DNA of 64,000 nucleotides from Paenibacillus timonensis (lineage in GTDB: Bacteria; Bacillota; Bacilli; Paenibacillales; Paenibacillaceae). The translations under genes were made by a program, and so were the position numbers. Position 1 is the first letter of the stretch. Every line of letters starts with the position of its first letter. The notes beneath the pieces were generated by a model. The model was not told the DNA's origin. It made no database searches and worked only from the letters and a program-made list of their open reading frames with translations. Positions 7,091-14,576 of this stretch are shown piece after piece. Location: assembly GCF_009725205.1 (NCBI RefSeq), contig NZ_WNZY01000019.1, positions 32,509 to 96,508 of the forward strand, in the 5' to 3' direction.

Positions 7091-7101
7091 GAGTTTTTTT
7101 G

Positions 7102-7129
7102 TTGTGTAAAGTAACCATTTAGCTATAAT
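7102..7129 (+). promoter_or_regulatory. Sigma-A-like promoter of the isomerase gene
   Basis: A perfect -10 box TATAAT at 7124-7129, with TTGTGT at 7102-7107 as a -35 candidate and a 16-base spacer, 25 bases before the ATG at 7154. Confidence 0.6.
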
Positions 7130-7153
7130 AATCTCGAGAAAGGAGGAGATTCA

Positions 7154-7909
7154 ATGAAACCCCAAATTGCGTTGCAACTGTGGAGTATTCAGGATGCATG
7201 CAAAGACAATTTCTATGAGGCGTTAAAAGAAGTGAAGCGGAGCGGCTATGATGGCGTCGAATTTGCCGGTTATCATGGGAGAAGTGCTGCGGAAGTAAAA
7301 AGTTACCTGGAGGAAGTGGGACTGCAGGTTGCAGCTTCTCATCTATCTTTCGAGGCTCTGCAAAATGAGTTCGAGAAAACGCTGGCTTACGAGAAGGAGA
7401 TCGGAAACTCTCGGATTGTCATTCCGTATGCGACCTTCCAAACCTTTGAAGCATGGCAAGCCTTCATTGCTGAGATGGAGGAGATTGCGAAGAAGGCGGC
7501 TGAGGAAGGCTTTGAGTTTTACTATCATAATCACGCCAATGAGTTTACGGAGATCCCCGGTCGAGACATCCTGCATGAGATGGTGAATCAGACGAAACAG
7601 ATCAACCTGGAGGTGGATCTTTATTGGCTGGCCGATTCCGGTGTGGACGCGATTCCTTGGTTGGAGGCGCATAAGGATCGGATTGGTCTTTTTCACATGA
7701 AAGATATGCAGGATTCTCCTCGAGAAAGCACGGAGATTGGCTCCGGCGTTCTGCCGATGAAAGAGTATGTCCAAATGGCGAAACGATTGGATATCCCATG
7801 GTTAATTGTGGAACAAGAGGAGTTTCAGAACTATCCGCCGCTGGAAGCAACAGCGATCGATTGCCAGCAACTTCGAGCGATGGTTGACGAGGTTTATTCG
7901 AAGTCATGA
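7154..7909 (+). CDS. Sugar phosphate isomerase/epimerase (xylose-isomerase-like TIM barrel)
   Basis: A 251-residue cytosolic protein of the AP-endonuclease-2/xylose-isomerase-like TIM-barrel family. It starts MKPQIALQLWSIQDA with AAAGGAGGAG upstream. Family features are SGYDGVEFAGYHG, the metal-ligand region EGFEFYYHNHANEF (H-x-H), the strand INLEVDLYWL and IGLFHMKDM, ending in WLIVEQEE. These enzymes interconvert keto/aldo sugars or 3-keto sugars with a divalent metal. It stands alone behind its own promoter and a strong terminator. It probably serves the same sugar pathway as the operon at 10585-14423, since both include this family; substrate unknown. Confidence 0.9.
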   Translation: MKPQIALQLWSIQDACKDNFYEALKEVKRSGYDGVEFAGYHGRSAAEVKSYLEEVGLQVAASHLSFEALQNEFEKTLAYEKEIGNSRIVIPYATFQTFEAWQAFIAEMEEIAKKAAEEGFEFYYHNHANEFTEIPGRDILHEMVNQTKQINLEVDLYWLADSGVDAIPWLEAHKDRIGLFHMKDMQDSPRESTEIGSGVLPMKEYVQMAKRLDIPWLIVEQEEFQNYPPLEATAIDCQQLRAMVDEVYSKS

Positions 7910-7923
7910 ATCAGGAGAAAGTA

Positions 7924-7962
7924 AAAACCCACCCCAAGGTTAGAGCCGAAGGTGGGTTTTTC
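7924..7962 (+). terminator. Terminator after isomerase gene
   Basis: AAAACCCACC (7924-7933) pairs perfectly with GGTGGGTTTT (7951-7960), ending in a T run. Confidence 0.9.
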
Positions 7963-8100
7963 CGTATTATAGACTTAGAAGGGATCCCATCCAAGCCAAT
8001 TGTCGAGGCCAAGTGTTAGCCGCACTTGGTCTTGTTACATAAATAATACTATACAAAGAACTGATCGACAAGAATATGGAAAATCGTCATAAAATACCGA

Positions 8101-8592
8101 GTGAAAAATGATATGGTAGATGCTGGAACGATAGGCTACGATCAGGAGAAGCAAGATGAGCTATCGATGAGTCAGTCCCAAAGCACTTGCTCAAGTAGAG
8201 GAGGGCTTATTCTGAAAATCAGTTCACAGGTCTATGTTAAAGGCAGCTTGGATGCGGTCGAACGGTATTGTCGAGCGTTTGGGTTAGAGAAAGTTCTTGA
8301 AATCAAGAATGAAGCGGGAAATGAGTACATGCACTGCGAATTGATGCAAGACGGTCAGCTGTTCATGGCCGTCAGCGAAGCGCCGAAGGAATGCGACACC
8401 AGCCCCAAAACGTCCTGGCAGACCATGGCTTTCAATGTCAACGACATGGGGAGCGAGAACGCGGTCCGGCAGGCGTTTGACATTCTACAAGAAGGTGGTA
8501 CGGTCATCGACCCACCGGGGCCGTGCGATTGGAACGCCTATTGCTCGAATGTAATCGATCGATTTGGCGTATTTTGGTGGATTGCAATATGA
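8101..8592 (+). CDS. VOC family (glyoxalase/PhnB-like) protein
   Basis: Reads as 163 residues from a GTG at 8101. The VOC fold covers only about residues 38-163: ISSQVYVKGSLDAVERYCRAFGLEKV, YMHCELMQDGQLFMAVSEAP, then AFNVND, and an end DPPGPCDWNAYCSNVIDRFGVFWWI typical of PhnB-like proteins. No convincing Shine-Dalgarno precedes 8101. GGAGGG at about 8199 lies just before the conserved domain but is followed only by ATT/CTG codons, so the true start is uncertain and residues 1-37 may not be translated. Members bind a metal and act as dioxygenases, isomerases or drug-binding proteins; the activity here is unknown. Confidence 0.75.
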   Translation: MKNDMVDAGTIGYDQEKQDELSMSQSQSTCSSRGGLILKISSQVYVKGSLDAVERYCRAFGLEKVLEIKNEAGNEYMHCELMQDGQLFMAVSEAPKECDTSPKTSWQTMAFNVNDMGSENAVRQAFDILQEGGTVIDPPGPCDWNAYCSNVIDRFGVFWWIAI

Positions 8593-8620
8593 GCATCTAT
8601 TAAGTTAAGGAGGGCGAACG

Positions 8621-9097
8621 ATGCAATTTCGAATCATTTCGATCCCACCGTTTAAGGCGGTATCTTCCGGGGTGGATAAGAACGCTGATTTTTCGGAAAA
8701 TGGAGTCCTCGGAAAGTTCAATGCTTACTTCTCCAAACTGAAACCCGGGCCGCGGGATGGTTTCATGCCAAGAGACTTCTTGTATTATGACGCGGAGAAG
8801 GAAGGCCTCGTGTGGATGTACGCTTTGACCGATGAGATGGACGCCGAAGGTTTTGAAGTGATGGACTTTGAAGGCGGTTCCTACCTCACCTATCATTACA
8901 AAGACGGTGACCACGAAGCAAATGACCGGTTGTATCATGAGGCTTTGGCCTGGATTGAGGAATCCGAACATTTCGTTCTGGACCAAAGGACGAATCACTA
9001 TGCGATGGGACATATCATTACGCCTCCGGAAGTGATTAAGGTGACGGGGACGGCTCAAATGGAAGCCTTCATTCCGGTCAGGCTCAAGACCAACTAA
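8621..9097 (+). CDS. GyrI-like small-molecule-binding domain protein
   Basis: A 158-residue protein with AAGGAGGG upstream of its ATG, 28 bases after the VOC gene and probably cotranscribed with it. The layout MQFRIISIPPFKAVSSG ... FMPRDFLYYDAEKEGLVWMYAL ... GGSYLTYHYKDG ... MGHIITPPEVIKVTGTAQMEAFIPV fits the GyrI-like/AraC effector-binding (SOUL-type) fold without a DNA-binding domain. Such single-domain proteins bind or hydrolyse hydrophobic small molecules. The ligand is unknown. A terminator follows directly. Confidence 0.75.
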   Translation: MQFRIISIPPFKAVSSGVDKNADFSENGVLGKFNAYFSKLKPGPRDGFMPRDFLYYDAEKEGLVWMYALTDEMDAEGFEVMDFEGGSYLTYHYKDGDHEANDRLYHEALAWIEESEHFVLDQRTNHYAMGHIITPPEVIKVTGTAQMEAFIPVRLKTN

Positions 9098-9102
9098 GAA
9101 CA

Positions 9103-9140
9103 AGCCGATTCCTCTGAGATCAGAGCGAGTCGGCCTTTTT
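9103..9140 (+). terminator. Terminator after GyrI-like gene
   Basis: GCCGA at 9104-9108 pairs with TCGGC at 9130-9134 around an inner CTCTGAGATCAGAG hairpin; five or more T residues follow. Confidence 0.75.
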
Positions 9141-9189
9141 GCTTTAGCAATAGTGGATGGATCGTCACAATCCGTACATGAACTTGGTG

Positions 9190-9374
9190 CTAACGCTGGT
9201 GAGCGATGCTGTTATGGCAAAATTCGTTCTCCCGAATATTTAACGACGCTGAAACACGCTATTTGAGCATAAACCGAGTGAAATGGCAGCAAAGTAGGGG
9301 GATAAGCCTTGTAGTAAGCGTTAGAATCGTAAAGCAGTAGTTTTAGGCGATATAAGAACTGTGGCAAGCGTTAG
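9190..9374 (-). repeat. 185-bp L-L-R-R repeat array (copy 1, inverted relative to copy 2)
   Basis: Read on the minus strand, CTAACGCTT motifs begin at 9374 and 9324 (50 bases apart). They are followed by CAGCGTCGTTA ending at 9241 and CAGCGTTAG ending at 9190 (51 apart). The same four motifs with the same spacings and no gaps occur on the plus strand at 62469-62653. The sequence between motifs is poorly conserved apart from short blocks (CTTAT, AAATAGCGT). It occupies most of the 350-bp gap before the AraC gene and holds no ORF I would support. Confidence 0.8.
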
Positions 9375-9449
9375 CCGCTTGGTGGAAGCAAATGACAACA
9401 GCCTCCGTGAAGAACCAGGCGTATCCGCAAATCCAGGTCTTCTTGCCTG

Positions 9450-10427
9450 TTGACGCCGCAGCACGTCAGATATTCAAGGAATGAGGTTGTCCCGTGGAGT
9501 GCTCTCCCTTATAATCAATCTGAATATGTAAAATACAACGCATGGGGAGTCAACGGGTGTATGAGCGACTATTTGGAAATCCCGGAATTCGAGGATTCCA
9601 TTCCGTTTCGAACGTTTTTGAATGACGGGATGACGATTGTCTATCCGCATTGGCATAAAGAAATCGAAATCATTTATTCGCGCAAAGGCAAGGTGAACAT
9701 CGGCGTTGATGAAGATATCGTTCAGTTGGAGGAAGGGGAGATCTTCTTCTTTCCCAGCGGAAAAGCCCACTATTTCTTGGCTTCGCCGGATAGTGAACGA
9801 TATGTTTATCAGTTTAACCTGATGCTGTTCGATGAGAGGATCTTGCGGGTTTCCGAAGATTCTTTGTTGAGTCTCTTTGAATCGGGAGAGCCGCTGAGCC
9901 GTAACTGGCCGCAGTCGCTTGCTCAGAAAGCTACGGAGCTGCTGGTTCACCTGTATGAGGTCGAAGAGAGTAAACCCGTGGGGATGAATTATTTGACACT
10001 CGGGTATCTGTATCAATTGATAGGGGAATTCTATTTGCATCTGCCAAGGCGATCGACCCCTGCAGTGCCTACGAAACGTTCCGCCATTCAACACAAAGAA
10101 ACGTTGGATATGCTAAATCAGGTTTTTGAATATGTGGAGAATCGTTATCGGGAAATCATTACGCTGGAAGACGTTGCGAAATTCGTGGGCTTCAGCCCGT
10201 ATTATTTCACGCGTTTCTTCAAGACCAATACGGGACAAACGTTCATGCAGTTCCTGACGGAGTATCGGGTAAATCAAGCAAAATTCATTTTGGCCAACGA
10301 AAATATTCCGATGATCGAGGTCGCCGAGAAAGCCGGGTTTGCCAGCGTGAAAACCTTTCATCATGTGTTTAAGGATGAGGTAGGGCAATCGCCGCTGCAG
10401 TATCGAAAAAATCTGAATAAGCCTTGA
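9450..10427 (+). CDS. AraC family transcriptional regulator with cupin sensor domain
   Basis: 325 residues if read from the TTG at 9450. An ATG at 9561 (MSDYLEIPEFED), with GGGAG upstream, is an equally possible start giving 288 residues. The N-terminal cupin includes MTIVYPHWHKEIEIIYSRKGKVNIGVD and LEEGEIFFFPSGKAHYF. The C-terminal 100 residues are the two AraC HTHs: ITLEDVAKFVGFSPYYFTRFFK and IPMIEVAEKAGFASVKTFHHVFK followed by QSPLQYRK. It lies directly upstream of the dehydrogenase/ThuA/isomerase operon and very likely controls it in response to a sugar. A strong terminator separates them. Confidence 0.93.
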   Translation: MTPQHVRYSRNEVVPWSALPYNQSEYVKYNAWGVNGCMSDYLEIPEFEDSIPFRTFLNDGMTIVYPHWHKEIEIIYSRKGKVNIGVDEDIVQLEEGEIFFFPSGKAHYFLASPDSERYVYQFNLMLFDERILRVSEDSLLSLFESGEPLSRNWPQSLAQKATELLVHLYEVEESKPVGMNYLTLGYLYQLIGEFYLHLPRRSTPAVPTKRSAIQHKETLDMLNQVFEYVENRYREIITLEDVAKFVGFSPYYFTRFFKTNTGQTFMQFLTEYRVNQAKFILANENIPMIEVAEKAGFASVKTFHHVFKDEVGQSPLQYRKNLNKP

Positions 10428-10475
10428 AAACAAAGGGTTTGAACGAGTGGATCTCGTTTAAGCCCTTTGTTTTTT
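10427..10475 (+). terminator. Long terminator after AraC gene
   Basis: A stem of about 20 bp: AAACAAAGGG...AACGAG (10428-10447) pairs with CTCGTT...CCCTTTGTTT (10454-10473), followed by T residues. Confidence 0.9.
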
Positions 10476-10545
10476 GGGCAGAGGCAGCGCAATATTCAGG
10501 AGTTTTTTGCGAGAAAAGCGGGAAGAAAGCGGCTTCAGATTTGGC

Positions 10546-10576
10546 TATAATGAATTCAACAATAGAAACGCTTTCA
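10546..10576 (+). promoter_or_regulatory. -10 box and cre-like site at head of sugar operon
   Basis: TATAAT at 10546-10551 is a perfect -10 with no good -35, as is usual at AraC-activated promoters. TAGAAACGCTTTCA at 10563-10576 matches 12 of 14 positions of the CcpA cre consensus (TGWAANCGNTNWCA) and lies downstream of the -10, where binding would block transcription. Confidence 0.55.
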
Positions 10577-10584
10577 GGAGGTAA

Positions 10585-11661
10585 ATGATGAAATTAAAAG
10601 TTGGAATTATCGGATGTGGCGGGATCGCAGGCGGCAAGCATATGCCAGCTCTTTCTAAGGTTGAAGAAGTGGAAATGGTGGCTTTTTGCGATATCATCGT
10701 TGAACGCGCCGAAGAAGCAAAAGCGAAATTCGGAACCCCGGATGCCAAGGTGTTTGAGGATTACAAGACCATGTTAGCCAATACGGATTTGGATGTCGTA
10801 CACGTATGTACGCCAAACTCCTCGCATGCCGTCCTTTCGATTGCAGCGATGGAAGCAGGCTGTCACGTCATGTGCGAAAAGCCGATGGCGAAAACGTCTG
10901 AAGAAGCCAGAAGCATGATTGAAGCGTCCAAGCGTACCGGCAAGAAGCTAACGATCGGTTATCAAAACCGTTTCCGGACCGATTCGAGATATCTGCATCA
11001 ATTTTGCGAAGAAGGCGGTTTGGGAGAGATTTATTTTGGAAAAGCCCATGCGATTCGCCGTCGTGCCGTTCCAACCTGGGGCGTGTTCTTGGATGAGGAA
11101 GCTCAAGGCGGGGGGCCATTGATCGATATCGGCACGCACGCGTTGGACCTGACACTCTGGATGATGAACAACTACAAGCCGAAATACGTGGTTGGGAAAA
11201 CGTATCATGCTTTATCCCAAACGCCTAATGCTGCGAATGCTTGGGGACCTTGGGATCCTGAGAAATTCACCGTGGAAGACTCCGCGTTTGGATTTGTGGT
11301 GATGGAGAACGGGGCAACGATCTTCCTGGAATCCAGTTGGGCCCTGAACAGCCTGGATGTGAAAGAAGCCAAAACGACGCTCTGCGGAACCAAAGCGGGC
11401 GCCGATATGAACAACGGCTTGACCATCAACGGCGAAGATCACAGCTTGTTGTATGAGAAGAAAATTGAACTGCAAACCGGGGGCGTTGCCTTCTACGATG
11501 GCGCAGGGGAGAGACCGGAAGTTCTTGAAGCCCATTCTTGGATTCAAGCCATCCTAAATGATACCGAACCTGTCGTGAAGCCGGAGGAAGCCTTAGTGGT
11601 TACGGAAATCCTAGAAGCGATTTATAAATCCTCGAAAACCGGCGAACCCGTGTACCTATAA
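10585..11661 (+). CDS. Gfo/Idh/MocA family oxidoreductase
   Basis: A 358-residue NAD(P)-dependent dehydrogenase. Rossmann loop VGIIGCGGIAGGKHMPAL (residues 6-23), the family signature MCEKPMA (E98-K99-P100) and the catalytic-domain motif GGPLIDIGTHALDLTLW (D-x-G-x-H) are all present. The start is an ATGATG pair at 10585/10588 behind TCAGGAGG. Family members oxidise or reduce a hydroxyl of sugars, inositols or amino sugars in the cytosol. It is first in a four-gene operon with a ThuA-like protein, a TIM-barrel isomerase and a second Gfo/Idh/MocA enzyme. This combination suggests a 3-keto-sugar route, as in ThuAB-type disaccharide metabolism; the substrate is inference. Confidence 0.93.
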   Translation: MMKLKVGIIGCGGIAGGKHMPALSKVEEVEMVAFCDIIVERAEEAKAKFGTPDAKVFEDYKTMLANTDLDVVHVCTPNSSHAVLSIAAMEAGCHVMCEKPMAKTSEEARSMIEASKRTGKKLTIGYQNRFRTDSRYLHQFCEEGGLGEIYFGKAHAIRRRAVPTWGVFLDEEAQGGGPLIDIGTHALDLTLWMMNNYKPKYVVGKTYHALSQTPNAANAWGPWDPEKFTVEDSAFGFVVMENGATIFLESSWALNSLDVKEAKTTLCGTKAGADMNNGLTINGEDHSLLYEKKIELQTGGVAFYDGAGERPEVLEAHSWIQAILNDTEPVVKPEEALVVTEILEAIYKSSKTGEPVYL

Positions 11662-11679
11662 GATCAAGGAGAGATATCC

Positions 11680-12390
11680 ATGATTCAAGTAACCGTATGG
11701 AACGAATTTCGGCATGAGAAAACAGACCAGGCCGTTCAGGACATGTATCCGGAGGGCATTCATGGGCAATTGGCGAAGTTCTTGAGCGAAGACCAGTTCA
11801 AGGTGAAGACAGCGACTTTGGACGAACCGGAGCATGGCTTGACGGAAGAAGTATTGGAGGACACCGATGTCTTGATCTGGTGGGGACATATGGCGCATGA
11901 TGAAGTGCGGGATGAAATCGTGGATCGCGTGCATAAACGGGTTCTTGAAGGCATGGGTCTTGTTGTGCTGCATTCGGGACATTTCTCGAAAATATTCAAG
12001 AAACTCATGGGCACTTCCTGTGATCTCAAATGGCGGGAAGACGGCAAACACTGCCGCATTTGGAACGTGAACCCGAGCCACCCAATCGCGGAAGGAATTG
12101 GCGATTTCATTGAATTGGATAAAGAAGAGATGTACGGAGAGCATTTCGATATTCCGGCACCGGATGAATTGGTCTTTATCAGTTGGTTCCCTGGGGGCGA
12201 AGTCTTCCGCAGCGGTTGTACTTACCGCCGTGGAAACGGGAAGATCTTCTACTTCCAACCTGGACATGAAACCTATCCAAGTTATTATCACGAGAAAGTG
12301 CAGAAGGTCATCAAGAATGGGATTCGTTGGTGCGCTCCAACCCAAAATGGGTATCCTGTCTATGGTCACTATGAAGCACGCGAAAAATAA
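11680..12390 (+). CDS. ThuA-like domain protein
   Basis: A 236-residue protein of the ThuA family (glutamine-amidotransferase-like fold). Visible features: [25 protein letters not shown] near the N-terminus, [36 protein letters not shown] (elbow region) and the end [19 protein letters not shown]. ThuA works with the dehydrogenase ThuB in trehalose/sucrose/maltitol use in rhizobia, converting 3-keto disaccharides. It starts 18 bases after the upstream dehydrogenase with AAGGAGAG, so the pair is cotranscribed. It probably processes the keto-sugar made by that dehydrogenase (inference). Confidence 0.9.
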   Translation: MIQVTVWNEFRHEKTDQAVQDMYPEGIHGQLAKFLSEDQFKVKTATLDEPEHGLTEEVLEDTDVLIWWGHMAHDEVRDEIVDRVHKRVLEGMGLVVLHSGHFSKIFKKLMGTSCDLKWREDGKHCRIWNVNPSHPIAEGIGDFIELDKEEMYGEHFDIPAPDELVFISWFPGGEVFRSGCTYRRGNGKIFYFQPGHETYPSYYHEKVQKVIKNGIRWCAPTQNGYPVYGHYEAREK

Positions 12391-12403
12391 GGAGTGATTG
12401 TCG

Positions 12404-13372
12404 ATGAAACTGGGAGTATTTACGCCATTGTTTAACGCATTAAGCTTTGATGAGATGATCGAGGAGGTTGCCAAGAAGGGATTGCAGACGGTGGAAATTG
12501 GCACCGGCGGCTATCCGGGCAACGCGCACTTGGATATCGATAAGTTATTGGCAAGCAGTGAAGCAAGAACAGAATATCTCGCTAAATTAGCCGATAAGGG
12601 CTTGGAGATCTCCGCGCTCAGCTGCCATAACAACCCGATCTCTCCGGTTAAAGAAGTGGCTGCAGAAGCGGACGAATTACTGCGTAAGACAATCAAGCTG
12701 GCAAGCTTACTGAACGTTCCGGTTGTCAATGGATTCTCCGGCGTATCGGGTGGGAACGCGGCGGATACCCAAGTCAACTGGCCGGTATTGCCTTGGCCAA
12801 CCGAATATGATGACAGCTACACGTACCAATGGGAACATAAATTGATTCCGTATTGGAAAGGGATCAACACGGAGGCCGAAGCGGCGGGCGTGAAGATCGG
12901 GATTGAGCTCCATGGCGGCTTCCTGGCGCATACGCCTTACACCATGTTGAAGTTGCGGGAAGCGACCGGCAAAGCCATCGGCTGCAATTTGGATCCAAGC
13001 CATTTGTGGTGGCAGGGGATCGATCCGGTCGCTGCCGTCAAGATTCTTGGGGAGGCCGGAGCGATCCACCATTTCCACGCGAAGGATACTTATTTGGATC
13101 AGGATAACATCAATATGTACGGCTTAACCGACATGCAGCCCTACGGGAATGTGAAGAGTCGGGCCTGGACCTTCCGTTCGGTAGGTTGCGGCCATGACTT
13201 GAAGGTATGGTCGGATATCATCTCCGCCTTGCGCGTATATGGTTACGATTATGTGTTAAGCATTGAGCATGAGGATCCAATTATGTCGGTTGACGAAGGT
13301 TTAACCCGTGCCATTACCAACTTGAAATCGATCATGATTCATGAACAACCCTCAGCCATGTGGTGGGCGTAA
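12404..13372 (+). CDS. Sugar phosphate isomerase/epimerase (xylose-isomerase-like TIM barrel)
   Basis: A 322-residue protein starting at the ATG at 12404 (MKLGVFTPLFNALSF), preferred over the TTG at 12398 because AAGGAG lies 9 bases upstream. TIM-barrel features: KGLQTVEIGTGGYPGNAHL, ISALSCHNNPI, the metal-binding stretch VKIGIELHGGFLAHTP (E-L-H), IGCNLDPSHLWWQGIDP (D-P-S-H) and HHFHAKDTYLD (H-x-K-D). It is larger than the paralog at 7154 and of a different subgroup. It is the third gene of the operon, 14 bases after thuA and 14 bases before the next dehydrogenase. Confidence 0.92.
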   Translation: MKLGVFTPLFNALSFDEMIEEVAKKGLQTVEIGTGGYPGNAHLDIDKLLASSEARTEYLAKLADKGLEISALSCHNNPISPVKEVAAEADELLRKTIKLASLLNVPVVNGFSGVSGGNAADTQVNWPVLPWPTEYDDSYTYQWEHKLIPYWKGINTEAEAAGVKIGIELHGGFLAHTPYTMLKLREATGKAIGCNLDPSHLWWQGIDPVAAVKILGEAGAIHHFHAKDTYLDQDNINMYGLTDMQPYGNVKSRAWTFRSVGCGHDLKVWSDIISALRVYGYDYVLSIEHEDPIMSVDEGLTRAITNLKSIMIHEQPSAMWWA

Positions 13373-13385
13373 AGGAGCTAACGCG

Positions 13386-14423
13386 ATGTCAATCATCAAT
13401 TTCGCCGTAATCGGCTATGGCGGTATGGGTTCTTACCATGCCCACAACTTGATCCCTGCGGAGAGCACTCGTATCCATGTGGTGGGGACCTATGATATCT
13501 CCGGAGAAAGACAGCAAATCTCCAAAGGGAAAGGCCTTCATATTTATGAAAGCCTGGATGAAGTCTTAAAGGATGGCAACATCGAAGCGATTCTGATTGC
13601 GACACCTAATGATTCGCATAAAGAAATCGCGATCCGAGCTCTGCGGGCGGGTAAGCATGTGGTCTGCGAAAAGCCTGTAGCGATGAATACCGATGAGCTC
13701 GACGAGATTCTGGCGGTTGCCAAAGAGACCGGAAACGTCTTTATGGTTCACCAGAATCGTCGGTGGGACCCGGATTTCCTGATCATTCGTCAGTTGTATC
13801 AGAACAAGACGATCGGGGACATCTTCCAAATTGAAACCCGTGTTCAAGGAGCCAATGGCATCCCAGGCGATTGGCGTCATTTGGAGAAACACGGCGGCGG
13901 CATGCTGCTCGATTGGGGTGTCCATTTGCTGGATCAACTGCTTTGGCTGGTCGATAGTCCCGTTCAAAGCGTGCACTCGGATTTGAGTTATATCTTGGGC
14001 GATGAAGTGGATGACGGATTCATGAGCTACATCACCTTCGAAAATGGCGTGAGAGCACTAGTCGAGGTAGGGACCACCAACTATACCAAGCTCCCTCGTT
14101 GGTATGTGAAGGGTCTTGAAGGAACCGCGAAGATTAACGATTGGGATTTGTCCGGCGAGATCATCGCGGCTACCGGTCGCAAGGATGTAGCGGCTCCGAC
14201 ACCAATTCAAGCGGGTGTGGGACTCACCAAAACGATGGCGCCTCCTTCGGAAGAAGCCACCGAGAAATTGGCCTTCCCGGAAGCCAAAGCGGATTTCGTC
14301 CCGTTCTATCAAAACTTCTATGAGGTCGTTCGCGAAGGGGCGGAGCCGATCGTGAAGAATGAGGAAGTTCGCAAGGTCTTGAAGCTGATTGATGATATTT
14401 TTGAATCTTGCCACAAGGGTTGA
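13386..14423 (+). CDS. Gfo/Idh/MocA family oxidoreductase (second)
   Basis: A 345-residue protein starting at the ATG at 13386 (MSIINFAVIGYGGMGSYHAHNL), with AAAGGAG 8 bases upstream; the upstream in-frame ATG at 13341 lies inside the previous gene. Rossmann motif GYGGMG, signature VVCEKPVAMN, and GGGMLLDWGVHLLDQLLW in the substrate domain (D-x-G-x-H) are intact. It is the last gene of the operon and ends at a strong terminator. Two dehydrogenases of this family flanking a ThuA-like protein and an isomerase suggest oxidation followed by re-reduction around a keto-sugar intermediate; this is inference. Confidence 0.93.
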   Translation: MSIINFAVIGYGGMGSYHAHNLIPAESTRIHVVGTYDISGERQQISKGKGLHIYESLDEVLKDGNIEAILIATPNDSHKEIAIRALRAGKHVVCEKPVAMNTDELDEILAVAKETGNVFMVHQNRRWDPDFLIIRQLYQNKTIGDIFQIETRVQGANGIPGDWRHLEKHGGGMLLDWGVHLLDQLLWLVDSPVQSVHSDLSYILGDEVDDGFMSYITFENGVRALVEVGTTNYTKLPRWYVKGLEGTAKINDWDLSGEIIAATGRKDVAAPTPIQAGVGLTKTMAPPSEEATEKLAFPEAKADFVPFYQNFYEVVREGAEPIVKNEEVRKVLKLIDDIFESCHKG

Positions 14424-14472
14424 ACATAGAAACCACTCCACAAGAAGGCTAACCAAACGGTTAGCCTTTTTT
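14412..14472. repeat. Direct repeat copy 1 (terminator region)
   Basis: The segment runs AAGGGTTGAACATAG, a spacer, then GGCTAACCAAACGGTTAGCC. A second copy of similar length lies at 16069-16131, with identity of about three quarters. The two copies bracket the hydrolase-MarR pair. Confidence 0.6.
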
Positions 14473-14474
14473 GT
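14445..14474 (+). terminator. Terminator of sugar operon
   Basis: AAGGCTAACC (14445-14454) and GGTTAGCCTT (14459-14468) form a perfect 10-bp stem with an AAAC loop, followed by TTTT. Confidence 0.92.
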
Positions 14475-14504
14475 GTTGTATTGCTCTTCAAATTGAAAAA
14501 CCAC

Positions 14505-14561
14505 TTGACATAGACAACCTAGTTGACTATATTGGAAACAAACAAGACAACTTGGTTGTCT
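14505..14561 (+). promoter_or_regulatory. Promoter with two MarR-type operators
   Basis: Consensus -35 TTGACA (14505-14510) and -10 TATATT (14528-14533) have a 17-base spacer. A near-palindrome TAGACAACCTAGTTGACTA fills the spacer (14511-14529), and a perfect one, AGACAAC-TTG-GTTGTCT, lies at 14545-14561 just past the -10. Both share the GACAAC half-site, so the downstream MarR protein probably represses this promoter. Confidence 0.8.
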
Positions 14562-14576
14562 AAATGAGGAGGAAGA

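Noticed and set aside
11656..12504. 282-residue minus-strand ORF across the thuA-like gene
   Set aside because: Antisense to a well-supported ThuA-like protein and the next gene's start; no homology features.
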